From Fidelibacterota bacterium (GTDB taxonomy: Bacteria > Fidelibacterota > Marinisomatia > Marinisomatales > TCS55), in contig JAERSH010000044.1 in assembly GCA_016845785.1 (NCBI GenBank), positions 62,001 through 126,000 of the forward strand: a stretch of 64,000 nt of DNA. The letters are read 5' to 3'. A program made the translations under genes and the position numbers. Position 1 is the stretch's first letter, and every line of letters begins with the position of its first letter. Shown here in pieces: positions 27,960 to 40,150 of this stretch. The notes beneath the pieces are model-generated. The model saw nothing but the letters and a program-made list of their open reading frames with translations. It was not told where the DNA came from and did not search any database.

Positions 27960-29080
27960 GAGATTTATATGACATCCTTGGCGTTAATAAAGGGGCCTCT
28001 GGCAACGATATAAAAAAATCATATCGTAAAATTGCCATGAAATACCATCCGGATAAAAATCCCGGTGATACAGAAGCAGAACAACAATTTAAAGAAGCGG
28101 CTGAAGCGTATTCAGTCCTTTCCGATGATCAGAAAAGACGCCAATATGATCAATTTGGCCATGCCGGTGTGGGTATGGGTGATGCCCCCGGTGGTGGTGG
28201 CTTTCATGGCGGTATGTCTATGGAAGATATATTCAGCAGTTTTGGTGATATTTTTGGCGGAGATTTTGATCCATTTGGCGGGATATTTGGTGGCGGTGGA
28301 CGCAGACGTCGTGTAAAAAAAGCCAGAGATTTAAAAGTAAGTTTGGCGCTGGATTATACAGATATTGTCAAAGGAACGGATAAAACTATAAAAATAAAAC
28401 GGCATGAAACATGTGACACATGTAAAGGGAGCGGCGCACAAGCCGGTACAATGCCTACGTCATGCCGACAGTGTAGTGGCTCAGGCCAAATTCGACAAAT
28501 GTCCCAATCGTTTTTTGGTCAATCTGTAACGGTTAGAGAATGTCCTGTGTGTAATGGCTCTGGTGAAATGATTGAAAACCCATGTCGTGGTTGTGGCGGC
28601 AATGGTATCCAACGAAAGACAGTAGAAATCAAAGTGAAAGTGCCGGCAGGGGTTGCTGAAGGGAATTATATGACCTTGAATGGCCAAGGCAATAAAGGGC
28701 CGAAAGGGTATGAGTCCGGCGATTTAATTATCTTCTTCGAAGAAAAAGATCATCCTGTTTTTACTCGGAATGGAGAAGATGTAATCACAGAAGCCAAAAT
28801 CCAGATTTACCAAGCGGCATTGGGCATTTCTTTAGAAGTGCCAACCTTAGAAGGAAAGGCCAAACTGAAAATTCCTGCAGGTATACAGTCGGGACAAATT
28901 TTACGGATGCGCGGCAAAGGGTTTCCAAAAGTTCGGGGATCTTCACGCGGAGATCAATTGGTTCGCATTCAAGTGGTTACGCCCAAGTCATTATCAAAGC
29001 AGCAGAAGAAATTATTGGAAGAAATGGCTAAGGTGAACGGGCAAGCTGATCCCACATTTACACGGGTAGATTTGGATTGA
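27956..29080 (+). CDS. dnaJ: Chaperone DnaJ (type I Hsp40)
   Basis: The 374-residue co-chaperone stimulates the DnaK ATPase and binds unfolded clients. Its J-domain has the HPD tripeptide at 31-33. A Gly/Phe-rich linker covers about 75-115. The zinc region has four CxxCxGxG repeats (CDTCKGSG, CRQCSGSG, CPVCNGSG, CRGCGGNG) around residues 142-215, and the substrate-binding domains follow to the end. This is a complete type I DnaJ. It overlaps grpE by ATGA and the ComEA-like gene by TTGA. Confidence 0.97.
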   Translation: MRDLYDILGVNKGASGNDIKKSYRKIAMKYHPDKNPGDTEAEQQFKEAAEAYSVLSDDQKRRQYDQFGHAGVGMGDAPGGGGFHGGMSMEDIFSSFGDIFGGDFDPFGGIFGGGGRRRRVKKARDLKVSLALDYTDIVKGTDKTIKIKRHETCDTCKGSGAQAGTMPTSCRQCSGSGQIRQMSQSFFGQSVTVRECPVCNGSGEMIENPCRGCGGNGIQRKTVEIKVKVPAGVAEGNYMTLNGQGNKGPKGYESGDLIIFFEEKDHPVFTRNGEDVITEAKIQIYQAALGISLEVPTLEGKAKLKIPAGIQSGQILRMRGKGFPKVRGSSRGDQLVRIQVVTPKSLSKQQKKLLEEMAKVNGQADPTFTRVDLD

Positions 29081-29484
29081 ACCCATTTACACAACAGGAA
29101 AAAATGATTATCAATTTCCTGTTGGGTATCATTACAATCGGGTTACTCATCAAAGGATATCGATTGTGGTTTTCTGAGCCAGTTCCATCCATTGAAAATG
29201 AAGTATTGGCATTTAAAGCAGTGGCAGAGGAAGTGGAACGGGAAAAAGCTGAAAAATCGAATGAAAAGAAGCAGAATCCAATTGTAAAAAGTGTTAATAT
29301 CAATACTTCGAATAAAGCGGATTTGATGACAATCCCTGGTATAGGACCTGTTACTGCTGAACGTATTATGATTCACCGGGAAGATTTTGGCTTATTTCAA
29401 TCCGTTGAAGATCTTTTGGAGGTGAAGGGTATTGGCCCAAAAACATTTGAAAAACTTAAACCGTTTATTAAGACAGAGGATTGA
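29077..29484 (+). CDS. ComEA-like helix-hairpin-helix protein
   Basis: A 135-residue protein with one N-terminal membrane segment (IINFLLGIITIGLLIKGY), a charged coiled stretch and a C-terminal pair of helix-hairpin-helix motifs (VNINTSNKADLMTIPGIGP, DLLEVKGIGPKTFEKLKPF). This architecture is that of ComEA, the periplasmic DNA-binding protein of natural transformation. TTG at 29077 overlaps dnaJ by four bases and preserves the FTQQEK segment that family members place before the helix. ATG at 29104, with AGGA upstream, is the alternative. dprA at 35592 is another transformation gene in the window. Confidence 0.8.
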   Translation: MNPFTQQEKMIINFLLGIITIGLLIKGYRLWFSEPVPSIENEVLAFKAVAEEVEREKAEKSNEKKQNPIVKSVNINTSNKADLMTIPGIGPVTAERIMIHREDFGLFQSVEDLLEVKGIGPKTFEKLKPFIKTED

Positions 29485-29488
29485 CTAG

Positions 29489-30262
29489 ATGTCTGAAAAG
29501 AATCAATCAGAATTAAGTAAACAGCGGAAGATGCATTCCGACCTACTCGAATTGGCAATTGTTTTTGCCTTTCTATTCTTAATCATTAGCATTTATGTGC
29601 CGAGAGCCATTTGGGATGAAGAAGAAAAATTTGCTGATCAGAGCCAATTTCATATGGAAAATATGTTTGATGTGCAAAACTTCTACAAATCCGTAATGGG
29701 TGAATATAATCCGGATGGACTTTGGGCTACACAAGTGGTTAACTCAGTTCGGGATTCCCTTACGGGTGATTCTACTTATCTTGGTGAACAATCCATTACC
29801 CTTGGCAATAAAACTTTTACTGTAAATGTACCCAAAGGATATGATATAGAATTTGATACTACCTTTGGTTTCCCCATGACTCGCCGGGATACAGTTCTTG
29901 ATACAACAGCTACAATTGTCATGTTTTCAGAAGACTTGTCTCGGAATGATACCACATATGTCCAAAAGAAACGTCTCGCCAAATTTATGGCCGATACCAA
30001 TTTTGTATCATTATTGGAAGAAGTGGGAACAGAACGGGTAGAAGTGGTGAATTACTATGATTCGTATATGCCCGATTCATCCATGTACTTTTGTCCTGTA
30101 ACAGAAAAGCCTTACCTAATTTCAGTGAAAGATGAGGGCAATGCAATCCGAGTGGATAGTCCAATTGAAGAAACAGTTGTACGTAAACGGTATGTGATTT
30201 TTGCATTTAAAGCAGATAACCATGGTTTTATTAATGATGGTGCAAAAAGTTGGGATAGGTAA
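29489..30262 (+). CDS. Unknown single-pass membrane protein
   Basis: I do not recognise this 257-residue protein. It has a cytoplasmic tail of about 20 residues, one membrane segment (LLELAIVFAFLFLIISIYV) and a periplasmic domain that is rich in Asp and Thr. The topology resembles the small bitopic partners (PilN/PilO/GspM type) of pilus and secretion machines, but no sequence signature confirms that. It follows the ComEA-like gene by 4 bases and precedes the GspL/PilM-like gene by 10, so the three are likely one unit. Confidence 0.55.
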   Translation: MSEKNQSELSKQRKMHSDLLELAIVFAFLFLIISIYVPRAIWDEEEKFADQSQFHMENMFDVQNFYKSVMGEYNPDGLWATQVVNSVRDSLTGDSTYLGEQSITLGNKTFTVNVPKGYDIEFDTTFGFPMTRRDTVLDTTATIVMFSEDLSRNDTTYVQKKRLAKFMADTNFVSLLEEVGTERVEVVNYYDSYMPDSSMYFCPVTEKPYLISVKDEGNAIRVDSPIEETVVRKRYVIFAFKADNHGFINDGAKSWDR

Positions 30263-30272
30263 CAATCTGTAA

Positions 30273-31985
30273 GTGATCCATCTCGCAATATCGGATACCC
30301 ATCTTTTTTGTGCACAATGGACGGAAAATGATGGAAAACCGTTACTTTCTTCCGTATCATATAAAGCACTCCCCAGGCCTCTAAGCCTTTTGAATTCTGT
30401 TGAGAGTGAAACTGTTTCCATTCTCAATGCAGGCCTCCATTTAATTCGGGAAGGTATTCCCTTTGAAGGTGAACAGGTTTATGTAACCATTCCAGACCAA
30501 TTCACCCAATCTGTTTTGGTTCCCTTTGATCAGGATATGACTGAAAACGATGGGTGGGCTTTTGCCAAATGGACATTGGATCAGCGTTGGACTTCTGATC
30601 AAAATTATGAATATTTTGGCCGATCTTTTGAGGTACCAAATCGCCATGTCTATGCCGTTCGGGTGCCAACTATTTTTACTGAACCAATCAAAATGGCCAT
30701 CCAAGAATTGGGCGGAGAAGCCCATTGGATGGGAACTGAATCCAGTTCATTTTATGGGTTAAATCCTGAAAAAGGGGTCACCCTATTTCATATTGAAAAA
30801 ACGGGATATAGCTACCACCATTATTCCCAATCCGGTTTTCAAAATGGGACTGCAAGATTTCTAAAGGGTGAGTGGGTACTTCACCCAGCAAATGGAGGGA
30901 GTAATCCAAAGGATGTTTTCAAAGGCCAACTCATGGCTGCGGGAAAGTTGTCCGATCAGCGCAAAGCCCATTTTAAGGGGCGGCGAATAAAGCAACTGGT
31001 ATCGCTGGCAGGGATCAACGTAGAGGGGGATAATTTACCCAAATCATTGACCGAAGAAGATCTTTACACATTTACAGCCATCGCGCAAGGGACGGTTAAA
31101 GGAGTGGCTTTAAACTTTTTTGACCAACCGGGATTTCAACCATACAATTATGAACCTCCCGTGGTTAAGGAAGAGTCAAAACCGAAAAAATCGAAAAAGA
31201 AAACAGTCAAAAAGGTGGCAAAACCACTGGTAAAAAAGAAATCGGGAAATGGGCTGAAAACGATACTCTATATTTTCTTTTTTGGTGCAATCGGAATCAT
31301 GCTTACTTATGACCAAAAACCAGAATTATTTAAAGACATTATTCCAAAAATTAATTGGAATGAATCTGAACCACCCAAAGCAGTTGTGGATGTAATTGAG
31401 GTGAAACCCGAAATGGTATCACCAATTGGACAGGAGATTCCCCAATTTATAATTCAATCACAAAGTTTAATTGGATCTGCACTGAAAACGCTTAGTTTAA
31501 CGGATAGCCATCAAATATTATTATTATCCATTAGTGATGGGCGAATGGACTTAGAAATGCTTGGCAACAAAACCATGGATGCGCCGATTGATTCAATTGG
31601 TGATGTGTTAAACTATTCACTGCGGCAAGTGGCAGGTGACAACCGATTTGAACATGGTTATTTGGTTCAATATAATGTGGCGGACTCAATCAGTAGTAAT
31701 GAAGGACAATCCATTGAATCATTTGAAGCATATATCGGTGAAATTCAACAATCATTCTTTAAAGCATTAGCACCGATTGAAAAGAATGAGAAATCGCTGA
31801 CGCCAGTCATCGTTCGAGTCAGTGGAGATAATTATATTCAAACGCTTCTGAATCATTTATCATCTCATGGGCAAAATATTGCATTAGAAAAATTTGTGTA
31901 TAAAGGCGGCACAGATTTGATTCAACCATCTGCTGTATTTTATATATCAATCTATGGTCTAACTCAACCCGAACCCCAAGAGTAA
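30273..31985 (+). CDS. Bitopic protein with PilM/GspL-like cytoplasmic domain (unknown function)
   Basis: The 570 residues begin at a GTG. Residues 1-260 resemble the actin-like fold of PilM/GspL: IHLAISDTHLFCAQW at the start, VYVTIPDQFTQSVLVPFD, then HVYAVRVPTIFTEPIKMAIQELG. A Lys-rich linker (about 300-328) and one membrane helix (ILYIFFFGAIGIMLTY, about 331-346) follow, then a periplasmic domain of about 220 residues. Cytoplasmic actin-like domain, membrane helix and periplasmic domain is the layout of GspL in type II secretion. This is similarity by pattern, not a confirmed family match. No secretion ATPase or pseudopilin gene is in the window. Confidence 0.55.
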   Translation: MIHLAISDTHLFCAQWTENDGKPLLSSVSYKALPRPLSLLNSVESETVSILNAGLHLIREGIPFEGEQVYVTIPDQFTQSVLVPFDQDMTENDGWAFAKWTLDQRWTSDQNYEYFGRSFEVPNRHVYAVRVPTIFTEPIKMAIQELGGEAHWMGTESSSFYGLNPEKGVTLFHIEKTGYSYHHYSQSGFQNGTARFLKGEWVLHPANGGSNPKDVFKGQLMAAGKLSDQRKAHFKGRRIKQLVSLAGINVEGDNLPKSLTEEDLYTFTAIAQGTVKGVALNFFDQPGFQPYNYEPPVVKEESKPKKSKKKTVKKVAKPLVKKKSGNGLKTILYIFFFGAIGIMLTYDQKPELFKDIIPKINWNESEPPKAVVDVIEVKPEMVSPIGQEIPQFIIQSQSLIGSALKTLSLTDSHQILLLSISDGRMDLEMLGNKTMDAPIDSIGDVLNYSLRQVAGDNRFEHGYLVQYNVADSISSNEGQSIESFEAYIGEIQQSFFKALAPIEKNEKSLTPVIVRVSGDNYIQTLLNHLSSHGQNIALEKFVYKGGTDLIQPSAVFYISIYGLTQPEPQE

Positions 31986-31988
31986 GGG

Positions 31989-32501
31989 ATGCAAATTCAG
32001 GCAGGCCAATATAAGGGTCGCCGTGTTAAAACGGTAAAAAATGCACCGTACCGCCCCACTACATCATTGGTGCGAAAAAGTCTATTTGATATCTTAAGAG
32101 ATGTTTCCGGTAAATCCATTCTTGATTTATTTGCAGGATCCGGAATTGTGGGATTTGAAGCGGCAAGCAGAGGGGCAGCATCCGTGACGTTTGTTGAATC
32201 CAGTATGCGGGTGAATGCGTTGCTGAAAATGAATGGGGCATTATTTAAAAATACACCATTCCATTATTTCCGTCAGGATGTAATCAAATTTTTAGATTCA
32301 TCTGATTCTTATGATATTATTTTCGCTGATCCACCATATCGATTTCATGATACGGATGCATTCGTATCATTGGCCATGTCTCGGTTAAATCAAGATGGCA
32401 TTTTAATCCTTGAATCTTCACCAAGAGAATTCCCAATTTCTCCCTATCGAGTAAAGGAATATGGCGACACACAGCTATCCTTTTGGAGAAACGAAGAATG
32501 A
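31989..32501 (+). CDS. rsmD: 16S rRNA (guanine966-N2)-methyltransferase RsmD
   Basis: A 170-residue SAM-dependent enzyme that methylates G966 of 16S rRNA. The N-terminus QIQAGQYKGRRVKTV and PTTSLVRKSLFDIL are family hallmarks, followed by the SAM-binding loop LDLFAGSGIVGFEAASRGA and the catalytic motif DPPY. Length is normal. It starts 3 bases after the previous stop and overlaps coaD by ATGA; rsmD-coaD is a very common pair in bacteria. Confidence 0.94.
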   Translation: MQIQAGQYKGRRVKTVKNAPYRPTTSLVRKSLFDILRDVSGKSILDLFAGSGIVGFEAASRGAASVTFVESSMRVNALLKMNGALFKNTPFHYFRQDVIKFLDSSDSYDIIFADPPYRFHDTDAFVSLAMSRLNQDGILILESSPREFPISPYRVKEYGDTQLSFWRNEE

Positions 32502-32980
32502 GAATCGTAATTTATCCAGGAACATTTGACCCAATTCACAGCGGCCATTTAGATATTGCCGAGCGTGCAGCAACTCTTTTTGATAAGCTCATTTTTGCCG
32601 TCGCAGTGAATGCAGAGAAAAATCCATTGTTTAGTCCGAAAGAACGGATTGAAATGATCATGGATGCCACCAGACATATTCCTAACGTTGAAGCATTCTC
32701 CACAGATGGCTTGGTGGCTGATTTTGCTAGGAAACACAGAGCAGCTGCACTGATCAGAGGATTGCGACACGTATCTGATTTTGAATTCGAATTCCAAATG
32801 GCAACGATGAATCATCATTTAAATTCTGAGGTATCTACCTTGCTAATGGTTACATCGGAAAAATATATTCATTTAAATTCAACTGTAGTAAAAGATGTAG
32901 CTAGGTTAGGAGGCGATATCTCTAATTTTGTACCAATAAATGTAATGGTTCATCTAAAAGAAAAATATAATTTGAACTAA
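32498..32980 (+). CDS. coaD: Phosphopantetheine adenylyltransferase
   Basis: CoaD transfers AMP to 4'-phosphopantetheine in coenzyme A synthesis. The 160 residues contain YPGTFDPIHSGHLDI (HxGH motif), RKHRAAALIRGLRHVSDFE and NSTVVKDVARLGGDIS in the position of the ISSTxVRE motif. I chose ATG at 32498, which has GGAG 9 bases upstream (32485-32488), over a TTG at 32483 that would add five residues. The gene overlaps rsmD by four bases. Confidence 0.95.
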   Translation: MRIVIYPGTFDPIHSGHLDIAERAATLFDKLIFAVAVNAEKNPLFSPKERIEMIMDATRHIPNVEAFSTDGLVADFARKHRAAALIRGLRHVSDFEFEFQMATMNHHLNSEVSTLLMVTSEKYIHLNSTVVKDVARLGGDISNFVPINVMVHLKEKYNLN

Positions 32981-33000
32981 AATATTTTCTTTCCTCTCAC

Positions 33001-33051
33001 ATTTGCGAAAGCAAATCTTCTCTATTTTTATTAAATTCCCCGTCTATTTTT
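33001..33051 (+). promoter_or_regulatory. Hairpin and CCGTCTATTTTT box before the zinc-ribbon gene
   Basis: ATTTGC-GAAA-GCAAAT (33001-33016) is a perfect 6-bp stem with a GNRA loop followed by a pyrimidine/T-rich stretch, so it may be a weak terminator for coaD. CCGTCTATTTTT (33040-33051), 17 bases before the start at 33069, is a copy of the box also seen before hrcA and gltX. Confidence 0.35.
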
Positions 33052-33068
33052 CATAGAAAAACAACCGA

Positions 33069-33326
33069 ATGCCCACATACGATTACAAGTGTAAAGAATG
33101 CGATCATGCATTCGAATATTTCCAGGCCATGTCTGATGCACCTTTGGAATTATGTCCCGAATGTACGGGGAATGTGCGTCGTTTGGTCAGTGGGGGATCA
33201 GGTTTGATCTTTAAAGGAAGTGGATTTTATCTTACTGATTATGCAAAAAAAGATTCATTCAAAACAAAGACAGAAACAACATCCAAAAAAGAAACCAAAA
33301 AGAAACCGGTAATAGAAAGTAATTAA
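33069..33326 (+). CDS. FmdB-family zinc-ribbon protein
   Basis: An 85-residue cytoplasmic protein. The first 45 residues are the FmdB/CxxC-CxxC putative regulatory domain: [18 protein letters not shown] with CxxC, and [16 protein letters not shown] with the second CxxC. The remainder is a Lys/Thr-rich tail that is probably disordered. Members bind zinc and are linked to regulation, without a defined target. It stops two bases before icd starts, so the two are co-transcribed. Confidence 0.88.
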   Translation: MPTYDYKCKECDHAFEYFQAMSDAPLELCPECTGNVRRLVSGGSGLIFKGSGFYLTDYAKKDSFKTKTETTSKKETKKKPVIESN

Positions 33327-33328
33327 AT

Positions 33329-34561
33329 ATGAACAGCGTTATTCAGGGTGAAAAAATTATACTCGAAAATGGACAATTAAATGTACCCAACCATCCCGTT
33401 ATACCATTTATTGAAGGTGATGGTATTGGTCCGGATATTTGGCATGCATCTCAATTGGTTTTTGATGCATCCGTAGAAAAAGCTTATGGCGGCGATCGAT
33501 CCATTGTTTGGAAAGAAGTATTGGCCGGAGAAAAAGCAAATGAACAAACCAGCTCATGGTTGCCGGATGAAACGTTGGATACAATTCGAGAATATTTAAT
33601 TGCCATTAAAGGTCCATTAACTACACCGGTTGGCGGTGGGATTCGATCATTAAATGTGGCCCTTAGGCAATTATTGGATCTCTATGCATGTGTACGGCCA
33701 GTCCGCTGGTTTGAGGGTGTGCCCTCACCAGTGAAAAAACCGGAATTGGTTGATATGACCATCTTCCGTGAAAACACTGAAGACATCTATGCTGGAATTG
33801 AATGGATGCATGGGACGGACGAAGTAGAAAAAGTAAAATCATTTTTGAAAGATGAAATGGGTGTCACCAATATCCGATTCCCTGATACGGCATCCTTGGG
33901 TGTAAAACCGGTTTCTTTAGAAGGTACTGAACGGGTGGTGAAAGCAGCTTTGGATTATGCCATCGCTCACAATCGCGATTCGGTCACGCTTGTCCACAAA
34001 GGTAATATTATGAAATTCACTGAAGGACAGTTCAAAGCATGGGGATATGAATTGGCCAAGCGTGAATATGGGGCTACGGATTATGAAGGCGGCCCTTGGC
34101 AGGTGATTGATAATAATGGAAAATCACTTATTGTAAAAGATGTCATTGCAGATGCCTTTTTGCAGCAAATATTATTACGCCCAGCTGAATACGATGTGAT
34201 TGCCACATTAAACTTAAACGGAGATTATATCTCTGATGCATTGGCCGCCATTGTGGGCGGGATTGGTATTGCGCCAGGGGCCAATATCAATTATGATTCT
34301 GGTCATGCTATTTTTGAGGCGACCCATGGCACAGCGCCAAAGTATGCAGGTAAAGATATGGTGAATCCATCCTCGGTGATTTTATCCGGTGTCATGATGC
34401 TTGAGCATATGGGATGGCAAGAAGCGGCAGACCTTATCACAAAAGGTATCGAAGGTGCTATTGGCGATAAAACGGTTACCTATGACTTTCATCGATTGAT
34501 GGATGGCGCAACAAAGGTATCCTGCTCAGGATTTGGCGAGGCCATTATTGCCAATATGTAA
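33329..34561 (+). CDS. icd: NADP-dependent isocitrate dehydrogenase
   Basis: This TCA-cycle enzyme oxidises isocitrate to 2-oxoglutarate. The 410 residues match the E. coli-type homodimer: [32 protein letters not shown] with the isocitrate-binding serine/arginine cluster, [25 protein letters not shown], and [10 protein letters not shown]. The cofactor region near [13 protein letters not shown] is of the NADP type. A clear rho-independent terminator follows 23 bases after the stop, so the unit ends here. Confidence 0.96.
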   Translation: MNSVIQGEKIILENGQLNVPNHPVIPFIEGDGIGPDIWHASQLVFDASVEKAYGGDRSIVWKEVLAGEKANEQTSSWLPDETLDTIREYLIAIKGPLTTPVGGGIRSLNVALRQLLDLYACVRPVRWFEGVPSPVKKPELVDMTIFRENTEDIYAGIEWMHGTDEVEKVKSFLKDEMGVTNIRFPDTASLGVKPVSLEGTERVVKAALDYAIAHNRDSVTLVHKGNIMKFTEGQFKAWGYELAKREYGATDYEGGPWQVIDNNGKSLIVKDVIADAFLQQILLRPAEYDVIATLNLNGDYISDALAAIVGGIGIAPGANINYDSGHAIFEATHGTAPKYAGKDMVNPSSVILSGVMMLEHMGWQEAADLITKGIEGAIGDKTVTYDFHRLMDGATKVSCSGFGEAIIANM

Positions 34562-34584
34562 ACAATTCACTAAGCATTATATGG

Positions 34585-34617
34585 AAAAAGGTGTGTAAGC
34601 TTTTGCACACCTTTTTT
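34585..34617 (+). terminator. Rho-independent terminator after icd
   Basis: AAAAAGGTGTG (34585-34595) pairs with CACACCTTTTT (34606-34616). The interior TAAGCTTTTG can close further, and the stem runs into TTTTTT. This is a strong bidirectional-looking intrinsic terminator that ends the zinc-ribbon/icd unit before obg. Confidence 0.85.
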
Positions 34618-34624
34618 ATTATGA

Positions 34625-36686
<2,062 letters not shown>

Positions 36687-36755
36687 AATGCTTTGTGTTC
36701 CCATGATGAAATCCATTAAATTTGACGCAGTTATTTAATAAATATATCCAAGATT

Positions 36756-36844
36756 GGAGGGGTGGCCGAGCGGCTTAAGGCGGCACCCTGCTAAGGTGTT
36801 TTAGGTGAAATATCCTAACGTGGGTTCGAATCCCACCCCCTCCG
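36756..36844 (+). tRNA. tRNA-Ser (GCT anticodon)
   Basis: An 89-base class II tRNA. The acceptor stem GGAGGGG (36756-36762) pairs with CCCCTCC (36837-36843), with discriminator G. The anticodon GCT lies at 36790-36792 in the loop CTGCTAA, followed by a long variable arm and a T-arm with GGTTCGAATCC. CCA is not encoded (CGC follows). It reads AGC/AGU codons. Confidence 0.95.
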
Positions 36845-36922
36845 CGCGATGCGCAAAGCGCAGTGCAAAGAGCGGACAAGCATTCTTACACCTAGTGTTT
36901 GTCCGAAACTATCGACAAATAG

Positions 36923-36950
36923 AAGGCCTCCATATCGGGGGCCTTTTATT
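36923..36950 (+). terminator. Rho-independent terminator after tRNA-Ser
   Basis: AAGGCCTCC (36923-36931) pairs with GGGGGCCTT (36937-36945, one G-T pair) around the loop ATATC and is followed by TTATTATTTAT. It ends the dprA/tRNA transcript. The rest of the 36845-37018 spacer shows only AT-rich sequence and the box before gltX. Confidence 0.8.
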
Positions 36951-37006
36951 ATTTATAACATGGTGGAATTCTCCTCTATTTTCATGGGTATGATTGCTTA
37001 ATTTCC

Positions 37007-37018
37007 CCGTCTAATTTT
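37007..37018 (+). promoter_or_regulatory. CCGTCTAATTTT box immediately before gltX
   Basis: The box abuts the gltX ATG at 37019. The same string stands 6 bases before hrcA (26380-26392) and, with one change, 17 bases before the zinc-ribbon gene (33040-33051). Its direct contact with the start codon makes a simple -10 role difficult for gltX, so it may act at translation initiation instead. Confidence 0.35.
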
Positions 37019-38428
37019 ATGTCACATTCATCCGTCAACGTTCGTTTTGCCCCAAGCCCCACAGGGGAGCTTCATTTAGGTGGTGCCCGCACCGCACTTT
37101 TTAATTGGCTCTACGCCAAAAATCAGGGCGGTCAAATCTTTCTGCGGATTGAAGATACAGATCGAACGCGATCCAAAGATGAATATACAGATCAAATTTT
37201 GGATGCATTGCAATGGTTAGGTCTCAATTGGGATGAACCCCTCGTCTATCAATCCAATCGATTTGATGATTATAAAGTCCATATCGCCAATCTGCTAAAT
37301 TCCGGTCAAGTTTATCGGTGCTTTTGTTCAAAAGATGAATTGCAATCCGCCAGAGATGAAGGGCATTATCAATATCCGGGAACATGCCGAAATCTTAAGG
37401 ATGAAGGGGTGAAAATGCGACTCAATCAGGGGATTGGATTCACCTATCGAATTCGCATTTCCGAGGGTGAGACCCATTATAATGACTTGATTTATGGTCC
37501 CATCACTGTTGACCATAATGAAGTAGATGATTTTATTGTGGTCCGATCTGATGGATCGCCCACGTATAACTTTACGGCAGTGATTGATGATCATGATATG
37601 AATATCACCCATGTGATCCGTGGAGAAGATCATATTTCTAACACACCGAAACAAATTTTACTATATGAAGCATTGGGGTTTGATGTACCTACATTTGCCC
37701 ATCTGCCCATGATTCTAGGCCACGATAAGAAAAGGTTGAGTAAACGGCATGGGGCACCAGGCGTCCAATCTTACCGGGATGAAGGATATCTTCCTGAAAG
37801 TCTGAATAATTATCTCGCCTTACTGGGATGGAATCCTGGGACTGAAGAAGAAATTTTATCCATGGATGAATTGGTTCAAAAATTTGATTTGTCTCAAGTG
37901 CAGAAAAAAGGTGCGGTATGGGATGAGAAAAAACTCCATTGGGTCAGTGGTCAGCACATGATGCAGACAAATACGGATTTTATTTTAGATTCAATTCGTA
38001 GCATTTCACCGAATTGGGGAAAGGGAAGCGACATATCCTATCTCATTTCCATTATTGAATTGTTGAAACAACGCGCCAAGTCCCTAACGGAATTTATTAC
38101 CCAATCTCACTACTTTTTTCAAGCACCGTCCGTCTATGATAGTGCCGGATTGAAAAGAGGATGGCCGGATGACCAAGTGAACGACCGCGTTGAAGGGATT
38201 AAATCTACACTGCAGGAAATAACCATCTGGCGAAAAGAAGATATTGAAACTGTGTTAAAAGATCATGCAACTGAACATGAATTAGGTATAGGTAAAATAA
38301 TTATGCCCATACGCTTGGCTATCAGTGGCGGATTGAGTGGGCCAAGCGTATTTGAAATCCTGGCTCATTTAGGGAAAGAAGAAACACTAAATCGCATTGA
38401 AACTGCATTAAAAGAATTACCACAATAA
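37019..38428 (+). CDS. gltX: Glutamyl-tRNA synthetase
   Basis: This enzyme charges tRNA-Glu with glutamate. The 469 residues contain the class I HIGH-equivalent [14 protein letters not shown] near the N-terminus, [24 protein letters not shown], and the KMSKS-equivalent KRLSKRHG. The C-terminal helical anticodon-binding region is complete. glnS follows with a taATG overlap, so the glutamate and glutamine enzymes are co-expressed. Confidence 0.96.
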   Translation: MSHSSVNVRFAPSPTGELHLGGARTALFNWLYAKNQGGQIFLRIEDTDRTRSKDEYTDQILDALQWLGLNWDEPLVYQSNRFDDYKVHIANLLNSGQVYRCFCSKDELQSARDEGHYQYPGTCRNLKDEGVKMRLNQGIGFTYRIRISEGETHYNDLIYGPITVDHNEVDDFIVVRSDGSPTYNFTAVIDDHDMNITHVIRGEDHISNTPKQILLYEALGFDVPTFAHLPMILGHDKKRLSKRHGAPGVQSYRDEGYLPESLNNYLALLGWNPGTEEEILSMDELVQKFDLSQVQKKGAVWDEKKLHWVSGQHMMQTNTDFILDSIRSISPNWGKGSDISYLISIIELLKQRAKSLTEFITQSHYFFQAPSVYDSAGLKRGWPDDQVNDRVEGIKSTLQEITIWRKEDIETVLKDHATEHELGIGKIIMPIRLAISGGLSGPSVFEILAHLGKEETLNRIETALKELPQ

Positions 38429-40110
38429 TGGAATCAAAATCTAGACCTCGACATTTTATTCAACGCATTATTGATGAAGATAATGTGTCCGGAAAGTTTG
38501 ACAATCGTGTCCATACACGATTTCCCCCGGAACCCAATGGATACCTCCATATCGGTCATGCTAAAGCCATTTGTTTAAGTTTTGGCATTGCAGACGAATA
38601 TGATGGCCAATGCAACCTCCGTTTTGATGATACCAATCCCATTGCCGAAGAAGATGAATATGTCCGGTCTATTCAAGCTGATGTAAAATGGCTGGGATAT
38701 GAATGGGATAATCTTTGTTTCGCCTCAGATTATTTTCAGCAAATGTATGATTATGCGGTAGATCTTATTCACAAAGGCAGTGCTTATGTTTGTGATCTCA
38801 CTCCGGAAGAAATTCGTAATACCAGAGGATCGTTAACCAATCCCGGTAAAGACAGTCCTTTCAGAGATCGAAGTATTGAAGAAAATCTGGATTTATTTCA
38901 GCGAATGAAAAATGGTGAATTTGAAGATGGTTTTCGGACTCTCCGTGCGAAAATTGATATGGCCCATCCCAATATGAATATGCGGGATCCTATCATTTAC
39001 CGTATTTTGAAAGCCCATCACCACCGAACAAAAGATGATTGGTGTATTTATCCCATGTATGATTGGGCCCATGGGTTGGAAGATTCAATCGAAGGTATTA
39101 CCCATTCATTATGTTCATTGGAATTTGAAGACCATCGACCCATCTACGATTGGTATTTAGATGAGTTGGATGTTTATCATCCGCAGCAAATTGAATTTGC
39201 TCGATTAAACTTGAGCTACACCGTCATGTCCAAACGAAAGTTAAAACGATTGGTTGAAGATGGCCATGTGTCAGGATGGGATGATCCACGAATGCCCACC
39301 ATTTCTGGATATCAAAGACGGGGATATACCCCGGCGTCCATCCGAAACTTTATGGATGAAGTAGGCGTTGCCAAACGTGACAATGTGATGGAAGTCGCTA
39401 AATTGGAATCCACACTGCGAGAGGATTTGAACAAACGATGCGAACGGCGAATGGCAGTATTAAACCCTTTAAAAGTGGTCATTACCAATTATCCGGAAGG
39501 GGAATCTGAAACTTTAAGCGCAATCAATAATCCGGAAGATGAATCTGCCGGCCGTCGTGAAGTGCCATTTTCTAAAGCATTATATATCGAGCGGGATGAT
39601 TTCATGGAAGATCCGCCGAAAAAGTTTTTCCGTCTCGGTCCCGGTAGAGAAGTCCGACTACGGTATGCGTATTTTATTACATGCAATGATGTTCTTAAAG
39701 ATGCGGATGGGAACATTACTGAATTGCATTGCACATACGATCCGGAGACCAAGGGCGGCAATGCCCCCGATGGGCGTAAGGTGAAAGCCACGTTGCATTG
39801 GGTATCTGCAGATCATGCCATAGATGCAGAAGTGCGTCTCTATGATCGACTGTTTAAAGTCCCTTCTCCAGACAGTGAAGAACAGTTTGTCGATGCCCTG
39901 AATCCGGATTCTCTCACCGTTATGAATGATTGTAAATTAGAGCCGGCTTTAGATGATGCTGAAGTGGGTGAACCCGTCCAGTTTGAACGATTGGGATATT
40001 TTTGCAAAGATCCGGACTCCAATGATACACCCATCTTTAATCGAACCGTTCCCCTGCGAGATGCATGGGCAAAAATTGAAAAGCAAAATCAATCCGGGCA
40101 GAAAAAATAG
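38428..40110 (+). CDS. glnS: Glutaminyl-tRNA synthetase
   Basis: A 560-residue class I synthetase that charges tRNA-Gln directly. The N-terminus reads [18 protein letters not shown] (HIGH), followed by [25 protein letters not shown] and [11 protein letters not shown] (KMSKS region). The C-terminal beta-barrel anticodon domains ([26 protein letters not shown]) mark it as GlnRS and not a second GluRS. A tRNA-Gln gene lies 4.7 kb downstream. The enzyme implies that the amidotransferase route is not the only source of Gln-tRNA. Confidence 0.96.
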   Translation: MESKSRPRHFIQRIIDEDNVSGKFDNRVHTRFPPEPNGYLHIGHAKAICLSFGIADEYDGQCNLRFDDTNPIAEEDEYVRSIQADVKWLGYEWDNLCFASDYFQQMYDYAVDLIHKGSAYVCDLTPEEIRNTRGSLTNPGKDSPFRDRSIEENLDLFQRMKNGEFEDGFRTLRAKIDMAHPNMNMRDPIIYRILKAHHHRTKDDWCIYPMYDWAHGLEDSIEGITHSLCSLEFEDHRPIYDWYLDELDVYHPQQIEFARLNLSYTVMSKRKLKRLVEDGHVSGWDDPRMPTISGYQRRGYTPASIRNFMDEVGVAKRDNVMEVAKLESTLREDLNKRCERRMAVLNPLKVVITNYPEGESETLSAINNPEDESAGRREVPFSKALYIERDDFMEDPPKKFFRLGPGREVRLRYAYFITCNDVLKDADGNITELHCTYDPETKGGNAPDGRKVKATLHWVSADHAIDAEVRLYDRLFKVPSPDSEEQFVDALNPDSLTVMNDCKLEPALDDAEVGEPVQFERLGYFCKDPDSNDTPIFNRTVPLRDAWAKIEKQNQSGQKK

Positions 40111-40150
40111 CATTGAGAATAGACAGAAAAATCTCATAACTTGAACCTTC

